The notes: generated by a model not told the origin, from the letters alone. DNA of 21,412 nt from Bacteroidota bacterium (GCA_023390775.1 JAEWCF010000011.1:1-21412), one strand, 5' to 3'. Positions 1 through 8,641 are shown, counted from the first letter of the stretch. Program-made: numbers and translations.

Positions 1-33
1 CGGGGCGGGGGGGCCCCCCCCCCCCCCCCCCCC
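1..33. other. G/C homopolymer at the window edge
   Basis: The window opens with a G-rich stretch (seven Gs at 7-13) followed directly by twenty Cs at 14-33. Such a run at a sequence edge is most simply a contig-end sequencing or assembly artefact. A real G/C tract cannot be excluded. No coding or RNA feature is seen here. Confidence 0.5.
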
Positions 34-50
34 AAAACCAGCTTTTCTGT

Positions 51-400
51 GCACCTGCGGTGCGGGCTTTTGCAGCGCGTGCCGCGCTGAATGCCTACCG
101 GCGGTGTCCTTTTGGCTACGCCCCAAACCGAGGAACGAGGTTCACCGAACACCGCTGACAAATAAACAAGCGGTGAGGTAAAAGGACCAAAAGGTCGCTG
201 GCGACTCTGTCCAAACCTTGATTTGTTTTAATCGCTATCGCGTACCTGAAGCCCACTGGGCTTCCTCCTCTTAATCTCAAATCAGAAGACGCGGAGCTGC
301 CGTTCATCCAAAACAAACACGATTCACAACCTGAATCATCTTAGAAATAAGTTCCAGCGAAAGACAATTATTGGGGCGACACGCGGCCGCTCAGGCGGCC
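51..400. repeat. Non-coding stretch dense in perfect short hairpins
   Basis: No ORF here looks real. The stretch contains a series of perfect inverted repeats: GCACC/GGTGC at 51-63, CAGCGCG/CGCGCTG at 73-89, CACCGC/GCGGTG at 150-175, GACC/GGTC at 185-196, GTCGC/GCGAC at 194-205, AAGCCCA/TGGGCTT at 249-263 and GGCCGC/GCGGCC at 385-400. None is followed by a T-run as an intrinsic terminator would be. It could be a structured repeat element, a non-coding RNA, or degenerate mobile-element DNA; I do not recognise a family. Confidence 0.45.
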
Positions 401-437
401 TTCGCATAAGACCTCGTAAAAAATCAAAGTTGGCGGA

Positions 438-634
438 GCGTTAAATTCCAACTGTCTGAGCACCGGCGCCAGCCGTGCGAGTTTTGGAATTTAGCGCAGG
501 CAACGCAGATCTTTAGAGGTCGTTGCAGGCCGCAGCGCACTTTTGTTACTTTTGGTGCGCCAGCCAAAAGTAAACCGCCGGTAGGCAGCGTGAGCGGTTG
601 AGGCGGCATCCTTTTGTGAGCAAGCGAACAAAAG
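438..634. repeat. Array of consecutive stem-loops (structured intergenic element)
   Basis: Five stem-loops follow one another. First, a 14-bp stem (438-451 with 484-497, one G-T wobble) encloses a smaller GC-rich hairpin at 461-477. Second, GCAACG/CGTTGC at 500-526. Third, a perfect 10-bp stem TTACTTTTGG/CCAAAAGTAA at 546-573. Fourth, AACCGC/GCGGTT at 573-599, touching the previous stem. Fifth, CTTTTGT/ACAAAAG at 611-634. ORFs across the region lack protein-like composition. I infer a structured repeat or RNA lying downstream of gltA's terminator; orientation and transcription are unknown. Confidence 0.5.
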
Positions 635-661
635 ATATAGCCGAAGACGCGACGGCGCCCC

Positions 662-692
662 ATTTATAATTTATAATTTTTAATTTTTAATT
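662..692. repeat. AT-rich short-period array
   Basis: A run made only of A and T, built from variants of TTATAAT and TTTTTAAT with a period of about 7-8 bp, just beyond the gltA terminator. It contrasts sharply with the GC-rich DNA on both sides and resembles in style the other short-period arrays in the gaps of this window. Confidence 0.55.
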
Positions 693-716
693 CGCCGGGG
701 CGCCGTTACGCCCCAT

Positions 717-740
717 AAAAAAACCGCCTTCCGGCGGTCT
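717..740 (-). terminator. Intrinsic terminator of gltA
   Basis: On the minus strand a 6-bp GC-rich stem (ACCGCC with GGCGGT, four-base loop, 723-738) is followed by seven Ts (717-723 read on the minus strand). It starts a few bases after the gltA stop codon, as expected for a rho-independent terminator. Confidence 0.9.
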
Positions 741-743
741 TGA

Positions 744-2027
744 TTATCGTTGGTCCATGGGCTTGAAATCCCTGAGCGGATGCCCGGTGTAAATTTGGCG
801 CGGACGGCCGATGGGCTCTTTGTTGACGCGCATTTCCTTCCACTGCGCGATCCAGCCGGGAAGCCTTCCGATGGCGAAGAGAACGGTGAACATATCGGTT
901 GGGATGCCCAGGGCGCGGTAGATGATGCCCGAATAGAAATCCACATTTGGATACAATTTTCGCGATACGAAATAATCGTCCACTAATGCGGCTTCCTCCA
1001 ATTGCTTGGCGATCTGCAGGATAGGATCGTCCACACCCAGTTTTGCGAGGACCTCGTCGGCGGCCTTCTTGATGATCTTGGCGCGCGGGTCAAAGTTCTT
1101 GTAGACGCGGTGCCCGAAGCCCATCAGTCGGAACGGATCGTTCTTGTCCTTGGCCTTGGCCATGTACTTATCGGCATCGCCTCCGTTTTTCTGGATTTCC
1201 TCGAGCATCTCGAGTACGGCCTGGTTGGCGCCGCCGTGAAGCGGGCCCCAAAGCGCCGACACGCCCGCCGATATCGAGGCGAACAGCCCGGCATGTGAAC
1301 TCCCCACCATGCGGACGGTGGATGTGGAACAGTTCTGCTCATGGTCGCCGTGCAGGATGAAGAGCTTGTCAAGTGCGTCGATGACGACCGGGTCGGCCTT
1401 GTAGGGGCCCGTTGGCAGTTCGAACATCAGGCGCATGAAATTCTCCACATAGCCTTTGGTGTTGTCGTAATAGTTGAGCGGGTAGCCCATCGCCTTGCGG
1501 TAAGTCCAGGTCGCGATGACCACGAATTTCCCCATGGTCTTGCAGACGGCGGTGTACATTTCCTTCTCGTTGTCCACATTGACCGACTTCGGGTTGAACG
1601 CCGTCAACGCGCTGGTCAGGGCCGATAACACGCCCATCGGGTGCGCCGTCTTGGGGAAGCCATCGATGATGTTTTTCATCTCCTCGTTGACCAGCGTGTA
1701 TTTGCGGATGTCCTCCTCGAATTGGTAAAGTTGCTGTTTGGTAGGCAGCTCGCCAAAAATCAGCAGGTAGGAAACCTCAAGGAAATCGGCTTTGTCGGCC
1801 AAATCCTCGATGGAATAGCCGCGGTAGCGCAGGATGCCCTCCTCACCATCAAGAAATGTGATTTCGCTCTGGCACGACCCCGAATTTTTATATCCCGGAT
1901 CCATCGTAATCACCCCTGTAAGGTCGCGAAGTTTGTTGATGTCGATCGCGACTTCGTTCTCGCTGCCCACGATTACCGGGAATTCATACTTCTGGCCGTC
2001 AATTTCTATTGTTGCTGTTTTTGACAT
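744..2027 (-). CDS. gltA: Citrate synthase (type II)
   Basis: Condenses oxaloacetate and acetyl-CoA to citrate, the entry step of the TCA cycle, in the cytosol. From the chosen start the protein is 427 residues, the usual length for the hexameric bacterial type II enzyme. The catalytic residues are visible: His264 in GPLHGG, His306 in GFGHRVYK and Asp363 in NVDFYSG. The C-terminal block IGRPRQIYTG is also typical. An upstream in-frame ATG would add 14 residues, but the MSKTATIEIDG start matches the family and leaves a normal leader after a TAGTTTTG promoter element. The gene is monocistronic, with its own terminator about 6 bp after the stop. Nothing is unusual in the protein. Confidence 0.97.
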   Translation of the reverse strand: MSKTATIEIDGQKYEFPVIVGSENEVAIDINKLRDLTGVITMDPGYKNSGSCQSEITFLDGEEGILRYRGYSIEDLADKADFLEVSYLLIFGELPTKQQLYQFEEDIRKYTLVNEEMKNIIDGFPKTAHPMGVLSALTSALTAFNPKSVNVDNEKEMYTAVCKTMGKFVVIATWTYRKAMGYPLNYYDNTKGYVENFMRLMFELPTGPYKADPVVIDALDKLFILHGDHEQNCSTSTVRMVGSSHAGLFASISAGVSALWGPLHGGANQAVLEMLEEIQKNGGDADKYMAKAKDKNDPFRLMGFGHRVYKNFDPRAKIIKKAADEVLAKLGVDDPILQIAKQLEEAALVDDYFVSRKLYPNVDFYSGIIYRALGIPTDMFTVLFAIGRLPGWIAQWKEMRVNKEPIGRPRQIYTGHPLRDFKPMDQR

Positions 2028-2066
2028 GATATTGCTGGAAAAATGGTTGTTTGAAAAAAGATTTAA

Positions 2067-2074
2067 CAAAACTA
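2067..2074 (-). promoter_or_regulatory. gltA promoter, -7 element
   Basis: TAGTTTTG on the minus strand fits the Bacteroidota -7 consensus TAnnTTTG exactly. It lies about 40 bp upstream of the gltA start. No clear TTG -33 element is seen at the usual spacing; a T-rich tract occupies that position. Confidence 0.6.
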
Positions 2075-2105
2075 ACGAATTTGGGGAATTAAAAAAAATG
2101 GTAAA

Positions 2106-2335
2106 AAGCTTTCAGCTGTCAGCTGTCAGCTATCAGCTTTCAGTCATCAGTCATCAGTCGTCAGTCATCAGTCAACAATAGAGCTATCAGCTTTCAGCTC
2201 CATCTGGTTCAACCCGAATGTTTATCGGTACCGAACCTTAAACCTTAAACTTTAAACTCACCAGGCGCAGGTTTAGGCTCGTTCGACTTTCGACATTAGA
2301 CATTCGTCATTCGTCATTCGACGTTCGACGTTCGT
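2106..2335 (-). repeat. Composite heptamer repeat, reversed copy
   Basis: Read on the minus strand the module order is GTCGAAN heptamers with GACGAAT variants (from about 2335), a GAGCC-TAAACCTGCG link, GTTTAAA-type heptamers, the block GGTACCGATAAACATTCGGG, then AGCTGAN and CTGACKA heptamers (to about 2106). The same order occurs on the plus strand at 14761-14915 and 17424-17712. The AGCTGAN end faces the gltA promoter, and the GTCGAAN end abuts the terminator of the upstream secreted-protein gene. Apparent ORFs through it are products of the 7-bp period. Confidence 0.8.
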
Positions 2336-2336
2336 C

Positions 2337-2367
2337 AAAAAAAATCCCGCAACCTCAGCCGCGGGAT
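2337..2367 (-). terminator. Intrinsic terminator of the T9SS leucine-rich protein gene
   Basis: On the minus strand ATCCCGC pairs with GCGGGAT around a ten-base loop (2344-2367), followed by eight Ts (2337-2344). It lies 21 bp past the stop codon at 2389. Confidence 0.9.
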
Positions 2368-2388
2368 CATTAAACACCCAATTTTAAC

Positions 2389-5300
2389 TTAACGATACAC
2401 TATTTTCAGCGCGGCGGTTCCGGCAGCCGTCGTGACTTTCACTACATAAATTCCGGGAATTCGGGAGGAAATGTCCATTTCGGCTTCCCTGGAGACAGGT
2501 TTTGCGACCTGCAGCAACCTGCCCGTCAGGTCAAAAACTTCGACCAACAAAATATCATCCTCGGCGGTCATCGTGAAATGCCCGTTTGAAGGATTGGGAT
2601 AAACCGCGAGGCCAACGAGTTGTTGCTCCCCAACGGACAGCGCCTGGAACGCGGTGGAGGCAATATTGGTCTCGATCGGATAATTGTAATCGAAATAAAT
2701 GTCGGCCTTGTTGGTGACGATGTCACCCTCAACCAATGTTTCCAGTGTTTTTATCTTGAGCAGGATGTTTCCGTGGCCGCCGATTCCCAGATTGATGTTC
2801 TTGAAGAAGAACTCGACATGGTTGCCCGTCACCCTGGCCGTTACCGAATGCGACGCGTTGATCACCTGCAGCGACGCCAGGTCGAATTTGTCGGTATCGA
2901 TCACATCGCGGATGACCACGTTCTCAGCGGGGAAATTCCCCGTGTTCTCAAAATTGATGACGTAGTGCAGGTATTTGCCGATTTCGGACGGCGAGACCAC
3001 ATTGCCTTCGACGCACTGCTTGTCGTTGGGATCATAGGCGCCGACGACGGTCTGGTTGAAATCCATCGTGTTGTCGAGCGGCAGGATATCGGGACCGATG
3101 GTTGCCGCCACCGAGAAATTCAGGATCGTACCAATGTTGACCGGGGGTACTTCGGTGGGAGCATTGACGTTCAGGGTGACGTTGATCACCGCGATATCAA
3201 ACGGGGAAAGGTTGTTGAAGAAAAAGTTCAGTTGTCCGGTCGAGGTATTTGACGGACCTGGCGTAGAAGCGACAAAATCGGTCAGGGCATCGTCATAGTT
3301 GAAGGCGAGATTGCCCGAAACGATCTGGTTGCCCTTGTTTCGGACGACAATCTGGTAATAGGAGTCGAACCCGGGGCGCGCCACACCCAGCGGTGCGATG
3401 ATGGCCTCGACATCGGGATTGGCGCCGTTTGGCGTAATGCAGAAATTGTGGATGCTGAAGTTGTTTAACAGATTCGGGAACGATACCGATGCAACGGCAG
3501 GGCTCACATTGAAGATCGTCGAATTCTCAAGATCGGGAGTCACTTCAAAGTTCCCGATGCCCGTGTGGAACGTATACTGCAGGTCGCTGTTCAGGAAGAC
3601 GAATCCTTCGGACGCGCCATCGGTGATCCTGACCTTCGTGAAGGGCTGCGCCAAATCGCCGGTATCGCACCCGTTGCCGTCTCCGTCAAAGCGCACAGTA
3701 CCGAAAATCGTATTGAAATCGCCTCCCGGTTCATCGGTACAATAGGGCGTCAGTACAATATTTTCATTGAAATTGATGTTGCCCTCGATGGCCTGGATCT
3801 GCGTGAGATCGGCACAGATATAGGCCAGGTTGTTGTTCCCGCCGAAGTAGAACTCCTCATCCGAACCGTTCTTGATAAACGCGGTCTCCAATTGATTGGC
3901 CTCGACATTCAAAAGGTTCAGGCTGTGGTTTTCAGACACGTCGATGGTTGACAGCTGATTGGAACTTACCACCAGGGCAGTCAGGTTTGGAAGCATCGAA
4001 ACATCGATGGAGGTCAACTGATTGAAACCCGCCGACAATTGTTGAAGGTTGGTCGCTCCCGAGAAGTTCAGCGTCGCCAGATTGTTGAATCCGCAGTCCA
4101 GCATGATCAGGTTGGGCAAATTGCCCAGAACCAGCGAGGTCAGGTCATTGGAAAAGCAACCCAGGACCTCAAGCGCGGTACAGCCGGCGACATTGAGGCT
4201 GGCCAACGATCCCGTTTGGACATAAAGCGATTCAAGCCCTGTATTGCCACTGACATTCACCGCAGAAAGCGGCTGATTGTTGCCCGCCTGCAGCATCTGG
4301 AGCCACGGCATGTTTGACATATCAAGGTCAACGATGAAATTGTCCTGGGCATAGAGTGCCGTCAGGTTGTAGAAAAACTTGAGCCCGACGACCGACTGTA
4401 TGTTCAAGGCATTGACATTCAATGTCGCGACCTGATGCGCTTCGGAAATCTGGATCTCGCCGTCCTGGTTGGTATCGACGGTGATGTTCTGGCCCTGCGC
4501 GTTCATCGCCGTATTGACCGAAGGGTTTGCCGCCACCAATGCGGCCTTGAGGTTCGCATCGGGGATAAAGATCGCATCGGTTCCCGGAGGCGTCACGATC
4601 AGGTAAAAGGAATCCAGGTAATAGCAGCCGGAAGGGCCTTGGACGCGGGCCCAGATCTGCTCGGGATTGGCCATGTTGAAATACGGCGACAGGATTGGAT
4701 TGACTCCCGCAGCGGCATCGGCCTGGCTTGGGTAAAACGTGACGTCAACGCCTGTTGCATCCTGTGCATAGATCATCTCCTGATTTGAAAAATCGAACAG
4801 CGCGAAGCCGTCAAAGGGGGCGGTGTCTTCAATGACCATATCGGATGCCTCGACAGATGATGGCGCGGGATTAATCACGAAAACCTGTTCGGGGGCCGAG
4901 GCCTGGAAACATCCCTGAGTGAGCAGGTTGAAAAGGCTGTAGACATACGTTCCGGGTTCTGCCGTACTTACCGGAATAAAAATATTGGGTGTCTGGCTCT
5001 GGTAGCTGCCCAAGAAAACGCCGTTCAGGCCCACATCCACAGAGTACGGCGCCTGGCCGTTGGCAAAAGAAACGGTAATTCCCGCTTCTGAATGCTGGCA
5101 ATATTCGCCACCTCCGTCCACCGACACAACGGGCATCTCGTTCACCGTATATACAAGGGTGCCATTTACAATTGTTGAGCAATCCGGTTGACCGAAATCG
5201 GTTACTTCCAGCAATTGATACGTATATGAGCCAGCCACTAAAGTCGATAATGATAATGTAACTGTTGGCCCGGTTGAAGTCACGGTTTGTGGTGCCCCTC

Positions 5301-5760
5301 CATTGATCGCATAAGTAAAAGTATAGGGGGACATTCCTCCAAAACCTGTAAAAGTAACGGTCCCGCCGTCCATGCCCTGGCAAAAATTGCCGCCGCCCTC
5401 GATCGTTGCGGTTACCGGCGCGTTGAGGACGAATTCCGCAAATACGATGGCCGGGCTGTCAGGTGCAGAATTCTCAGTGACGCGCGCAAAAAGCACCTGG
5501 TTGTTCATCACCATGTACGGCATTCCGAGCGGAATCGGCGAAAAACCCGACTGTGCCTCCACGAAAGTCTGGTGATAAGAAATGGCATGGTCATTTGGGT
5601 TCAGGTTACCCAGGATTTGCGCGTTGAGCTGCGAAAGTTCATACCATTCGACGTTGTCCTGGTCCAGGTCGCAAAGTTGTACCGGTGGCGGTTGGTTGAC
5701 GTTGGGTTGGGCAAACATTGCTGCCGATATCAGCAACAACAGTAAGTAGATTTTCTTCAT
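2389..5760 (-). CDS. Secreted T9SS cargo with PKD-like and leucine-rich segments
   Basis: A predicted exported protein of 1123 residues. The start at MKKIYLLLLLISAAMFAQ gives a typical signal peptide (cleavage near residue 18); an ATG eight codons upstream would bury it. In order: two similar PKD/Ig-like units (about 115-207 and 208-297, each beginning GGGxxCQ); a calcium-loop-like DTNQDGEIQISEA (about 429-441); leucine-rich repeats (about 445-630); an FDGDGNGCDTG turn (about 691-701); a conserved domain starting DPNDKQC (about 910-1035) common before sorting signals; and a T9SS type A sorting domain (about 1050-1123) with VYPNPSNG. Likely moved across the outer membrane by PorU/Sov machinery and displayed or released. 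The substrate is unknown; the LRR suggests binding. A TACATTGG promoter-like element is at 5781-5788. It lies 75 bp after the response regulator gene on the same strand. Confidence 0.93.
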   Translation of the reverse strand: MKKIYLLLLLISAAMFAQPNVNQPPPVQLCDLDQDNVEWYELSQLNAQILGNLNPNDHAISYHQTFVEAQSGFSPIPLGMPYMVMNNQVLFARVTENSAPDSPAIVFAEFVLNAPVTATIEGGGNFCQGMDGGTVTFTGFGGMSPYTFTYAINGGAPQTVTSTGPTVTLSLSTLVAGSYTYQLLEVTDFGQPDCSTIVNGTLVYTVNEMPVVSVDGGGEYCQHSEAGITVSFANGQAPYSVDVGLNGVFLGSYQSQTPNIFIPVSTAEPGTYVYSLFNLLTQGCFQASAPEQVFVINPAPSSVEASDMVIEDTAPFDGFALFDFSNQEMIYAQDATGVDVTFYPSQADAAAGVNPILSPYFNMANPEQIWARVQGPSGCYYLDSFYLIVTPPGTDAIFIPDANLKAALVAANPSVNTAMNAQGQNITVDTNQDGEIQISEAHQVATLNVNALNIQSVVGLKFFYNLTALYAQDNFIVDLDMSNMPWLQMLQAGNNQPLSAVNVSGNTGLESLYVQTGSLASLNVAGCTALEVLGCFSNDLTSLVLGNLPNLIMLDCGFNNLATLNFSGATNLQQLSAGFNQLTSIDVSMLPNLTALVVSSNQLSTIDVSENHSLNLLNVEANQLETAFIKNGSDEEFYFGGNNNLAYICADLTQIQAIEGNINFNENIVLTPYCTDEPGGDFNTIFGTVRFDGDGNGCDTGDLAQPFTKVRITDGASEGFVFLNSDLQYTFHTGIGNFEVTPDLENSTIFNVSPAVASVSFPNLLNNFSIHNFCITPNGANPDVEAIIAPLGVARPGFDSYYQIVVRNKGNQIVSGNLAFNYDDALTDFVASTPGPSNTSTGQLNFFFNNLSPFDIAVINVTLNVNAPTEVPPVNIGTILNFSVAATIGPDILPLDNTMDFNQTVVGAYDPNDKQCVEGNVVSPSEIGKYLHYVINFENTGNFPAENVVIRDVIDTDKFDLASLQVINASHSVTARVTGNHVEFFFKNINLGIGGHGNILLKIKTLETLVEGDIVTNKADIYFDYNYPIETNIASTAFQALSVGEQQLVGLAVYPNPSNGHFTMTAEDDILLVEVFDLTGRLLQVAKPVSREAEMDISSRIPGIYVVKVTTAAGTAALKIVYR

Positions 5761-5780
5761 GACGGGTCGAGATTGTGCGT

Positions 5781-5788
5781 CCAATGTA
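5781..5788 (-). promoter_or_regulatory. Possible -7 element for the T9SS leucine-rich gene
   Basis: TACATTGG on the minus strand differs from TAnnTTTG at one position and sits about 20 bp before the ATG. A self-complementary AAAAC/GTTTT sequence at 5824-5837, overlapping the response regulator stop codon, might weakly end upstream transcription. Both are tentative. Confidence 0.3.
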
Positions 5789-5835
5789 CGCCGATTAATA
5801 TTTTGTGCCGATGCCCATTGAGCAAAACGGCCGTT

Positions 5836-6606
5836 TTAATTAGAATTCATCGTCTTCAAAAGTTCCTGCAACCGCTCCTTCTTGCGCTGGGAAATGGGCA
5901 GGTGGCTGCCGTCGTGCATGACCACGTAACCGCCGTCGCGCCTGATGTAACTTCGCAGATACGCCAGGTTGATCAGGTGCGATTGATGTATGCGCTCGAA
6001 GCCGTGGCCGGTCAAAAGTTCCTCGTACTCCTTCAAGGTCTTGGAAATCAAAACGGGTTTGGAATTTCGGATATAGAACTTGGTGTAATTGTCCTCGCTC
6101 TCGCACCGGATGATGTCGCTCACCTCGAACAAATGGATGCCGTCGGAGGTGGACAGCGCAATCCGTTTGAAATTGTCCACTTTCTTGCGGATATTCTCCA
6201 GCAGAAGGTCGATATGCGCGTAACCGTCGTTCTTGTCCAATACCGATTTGATCTTGCCGATGACGATCTGCAACTCCTCCGGATCTACGGGTTTGAGCAA
6301 AAAATCCAGCGCGCTGAACCGAAACGCCTTGATCGCATACTGCTCGTGCGCGGTAATGAATACGATGTGCGAGGTGGATTTCCCGTGCTTGATGGCGTGT
6401 TGCTCCAGAATGTCGAAGCCGGTGCCGTCGCCCAACTGGATGTCGAGAAAGACCACCTGCGGACGATACAACTCCATGGCCCTGACCCCTGTTTCAACCG
6501 AATCGGCTTCGCCAATGATCGAAATATCCGGCGCATACCGATCGAGCATGCTCTTCATGCCGTTGCGAAGGTTGGCGTCGTCGTCGATGAGGAGGGCGGA
6601 AATCAT
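5836..6606 (-). CDS. LytTR-family response regulator
   Basis: A cytoplasmic DNA-binding response regulator of 256 residues. The receiver domain (about 2-120) has the acidic pocket DDD at 8-10, the phospho-acceptor Asp55 in FLDIQLGD, Thr85 in the FITAH strand and Lys105 in LLKPVD. The LytTR DNA-binding domain (about 148-252) carries the usual IIRCESEDNYTKFY and FERIHQSHLINL blocks. It follows the sensor kinase gene by 70 bp on the same strand, so it is its probable partner (AlgR/LytR/YehT type). An AT-rich array fills the gap just before its ATG. No SD sequence is visible. Targets cannot be read from the sequence; the adjacent secreted-protein gene is a candidate. Confidence 0.95.
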   Translation of the reverse strand: MISALLIDDDANLRNGMKSMLDRYAPDISIIGEADSVETGVRAMELYRPQVVFLDIQLGDGTGFDILEQHAIKHGKSTSHIVFITAHEQYAIKAFRFSALDFLLKPVDPEELQIVIGKIKSVLDKNDGYAHIDLLLENIRKKVDNFKRIALSTSDGIHLFEVSDIIRCESEDNYTKFYIRNSKPVLISKTLKEYEELLTGHGFERIHQSHLINLAYLRSYIRRDGGYVVMHDGSHLPISQRKKERLQELLKTMNSN

Positions 6607-6644
6607 TTTAATTTGAAAATTTGAAAATTAGCTAATTTGAAAAT
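6607..6644. repeat. AT-rich octamer array before the response regulator start
   Basis: Repeats of ATTTGAAA with one GCTAATTT variant, directly against the ATG of the response regulator, within the 70-bp kinase-regulator gap. Read on the minus strand it is a run of ATTTTCAA units. This is another short-period array, different in sequence from the other families of the window. Confidence 0.6.
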
Positions 6645-6676
6645 GATGTTGGAAGATTATAACGTTTGTAAGGTTG

Positions 6677-8629
6677 TTAGCGCGATGTGTATTGGATGGG
6701 CAACTGGAGAATGACTTTGGTTCCAGAGGGGTCTCCGTTGGCGTCCTTGAGTTCCTCGATGGTAACCTTGGACGATTTATCGGTCACCGATCCCATCATT
6801 TCCAACCGCTTCCGCGTGATGTCCAGCGCCATCGATTTGTGCACCGATACCAGGTGGCGCTTGAGTTCGTTTGATTTGTCGATCCCGATGCCGTCGTCCT
6901 GGACCGTGCAGATCAGCGATTGCCCTGAAATCTCGAAGTTGATCCTGACGTGTCCCGGCTCTTTCTTCGGTACCAGGCCGTGGATGATCGCATTCTCAAC
7001 AAACGGTTGCAACAACAGCGGCGGAAGGGCCATATCATCTTCGATATCAGCACTTTTCGTGATTTCGAAGGTAAAAACATTATTGAAACGCAGTTGCTCG
7101 AGTTCGAGATAATTTTGCAGGCTCTCGATTTCCTTGTCGATGGGGATCGCCGATTCCTTCGAATACTCGAGCGTGAGCCGCATCAGCTTCGAAAATTTGG
7201 ACAAATACCTGATTGCCGAATCGGTACCGTTCTGCACGATGAAACTCGAAATCGACCCCAGGCAGTTGAAAACGAAGTGCGGGTTCATCTGCAGATGCAA
7301 AGCTTTCTGCTCGTATTCGGCGAGTTCCTTTTGGAGCGTCAGGTTTTTGCGGAGCTGGCGCCGGCTGTAAATCAAAAACACGATGCCCGAAAGCAGCAAT
7401 ACCAACAGCGCTGTAAAAACTACCTGCATCCGGTGCCGTTTGGACTGTTCGCCAAAGACGAGTTCGCGTTTTTCCGCCTCCTTTTTCTGCAGCGCCTCCT
7501 TTTTCTCGAATTCGAAATTCATCTCCTCGCGGATGCTGTTACGGAGATTCCGGTAATTGCTGACGCTGTCGGCGGCGGCGGTGAAATTCCGGTAGTGTTC
7601 CAAAGCAAGTCCGGGTTTTCCCGTTTTCTCGTATATCGCCGAGAGCATTTTCTCGCTGTCGCGGATGCGTTCGCGGATGCCGAGTTCTTTGCCAAGCTGC
7701 AGCGATTTTTCGGCATTTTCGAGGGCCTTCGCGTAATCGGCCTTGCCAAAATAAATTTCGCCCAAGAGCGCATATGCATCGGACGAGCCGAATTTATCCC
7801 CTATTTTGCCGAAAGATTCGAGCGCCAGGTTGCAGAACTCGAGCGCATCATCGGTATTGCCGCGCTTAATTTCCAGCAGCGCGAGGTTGTTGAAGAGTTC
7901 GCCCAATCCCCGGAAATCCGGATGTTTGATGAAAGTGCCGCGCGCCTTTGTGTAATATTGCAAGGCCTTTTCATACTCTTTTTGGTCGCGGTAAATGTTT
8001 CCGATGTTGGTCAGGGTAATGGCCGATGAAGGGTCATTTGACAACTCCTGGATCTTCAGGCACTTTAGGAAATACTCCAGGGCACGGAACTCCTCCCCCT
8101 GCGCCTGGTAGACAATCCCGATGTTATTGTAAACCTTGGCTGCCCGGGCTTTATCGCCGAGTTGTTCGTAAATCTTGACGCTTTTGAGGTGAAACTGCAG
8201 GGCACGCGCGTAGCTGCTCTGTTCCGAGAATACGATGCCGATGCTCCCGTAGGCGCGCGCAAGATTCTGCCGGACGGCTTTTTCGTCCTTACCCGTGGCG
8301 AGAAGCGCTTCCAATACCGATTGTGCGGCGGTGAAATGCTGCATCGCCAGTTTGTAATTCCCCGAAATGATCGCCGCGTTGCCAAGGTTCAGCCTCGCCG
8401 AACCCTCGGCCATACGGTATTTGATTTTTTGTGAGAGTTCCAGCGCCTGCAAGGCGTACTGCCCAATCGAATCCGGATTGACCGATTTGTAGTGGTCGGC
8501 AAGGGCATTCAGCGCGTCGGCGCGCTCGATGTCGTTTTTGGCCGTGCGAAGATTGCGATGCAGATCGCCCGGATTCTGGGCAATGAACAACATCGGAACC
8601 ATCAACAAAAGCAAAAAAATGTGGCGCAT
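6677..8629 (-). CDS. TPR-containing LytS-type sensor histidine kinase
   Basis: A membrane sensor kinase of 650 residues. An N-terminal signal sequence (1-18) is followed by tetratricopeptide repeats (about 35-350) that would lie in the periplasm, a coiled-coil stretch (about 362-398), one transmembrane helix (about 401-423), and a His_kinase (LytS/YehU) domain with the phospho-acceptor His451 in LQMNPHFVFN. The GHKL ATPase domain has Asn546 in PFVENAIIHG and DDGIGID at 578-584. The block HKSMALDITRKRLEMM is typical of the Bacteroidota members. It is transcribed before the LytTR regulator gene. A TACATTTG element lies only a few bases before the ATG, suggesting a very short or absent leader if used. 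The TPR array suggests a protein or peptide ligand; none can be named. Confidence 0.95.
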   Translation of the reverse strand: MRHIFLLLLMVPMLFIAQNPGDLHRNLRTAKNDIERADALNALADHYKSVNPDSIGQYALQALELSQKIKYRMAEGSARLNLGNAAIISGNYKLAMQHFTAAQSVLEALLATGKDEKAVRQNLARAYGSIGIVFSEQSSYARALQFHLKSVKIYEQLGDKARAAKVYNNIGIVYQAQGEEFRALEYFLKCLKIQELSNDPSSAITLTNIGNIYRDQKEYEKALQYYTKARGTFIKHPDFRGLGELFNNLALLEIKRGNTDDALEFCNLALESFGKIGDKFGSSDAYALLGEIYFGKADYAKALENAEKSLQLGKELGIRERIRDSEKMLSAIYEKTGKPGLALEHYRNFTAAADSVSNYRNLRNSIREEMNFEFEKKEALQKKEAEKRELVFGEQSKRHRMQVVFTALLVLLLSGIVFLIYSRRQLRKNLTLQKELAEYEQKALHLQMNPHFVFNCLGSISSFIVQNGTDSAIRYLSKFSKLMRLTLEYSKESAIPIDKEIESLQNYLELEQLRFNNVFTFEITKSADIEDDMALPPLLLQPFVENAIIHGLVPKKEPGHVRINFEISGQSLICTVQDDGIGIDKSNELKRHLVSVHKSMALDITRKRLEMMGSVTDKSSKVTIEELKDANGDPSGTKVILQLPIQYTSR

Positions 8630-8633
8630 GAAG

Positions 8634-8641
8634 CAAATGTA
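8634..8641 (-). promoter_or_regulatory. Possible kinase -7 element immediately before the ATG
   Basis: TACATTTG (minus strand) matches the TAnnTTTG consensus perfectly, with four bases between it and the kinase ATG at 8629. Transcription from it would begin at or near the start codon, giving a nearly leaderless message. No TTG at -33 is seen, so it may be chance. Confidence 0.4.

Noticed and set aside
116..663. Two minus-strand ORFs of 66 and 79 codons in the hairpin region
   Set aside because: They run through inverted repeats, have low-complexity or unlikely composition, and show no start signals. The DNA structure explains the open frames better.
2028..2069. Longer start of gltA (14 extra residues)
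   Set aside because: The extra peptide is not family-like and would place the start at the -7 promoter element.
2106..2180. CRISPR array
   Set aside because: The repeats have no fixed-length direct repeat with unique spacers of constant size, and no cas gene is present.
4871..5383. 170-codon minus-strand ORF inside the T9SS leucine-rich gene
   Set aside because: Shadow frame of the main gene on the same strand, lacking a signal peptide or any recognisable domain.
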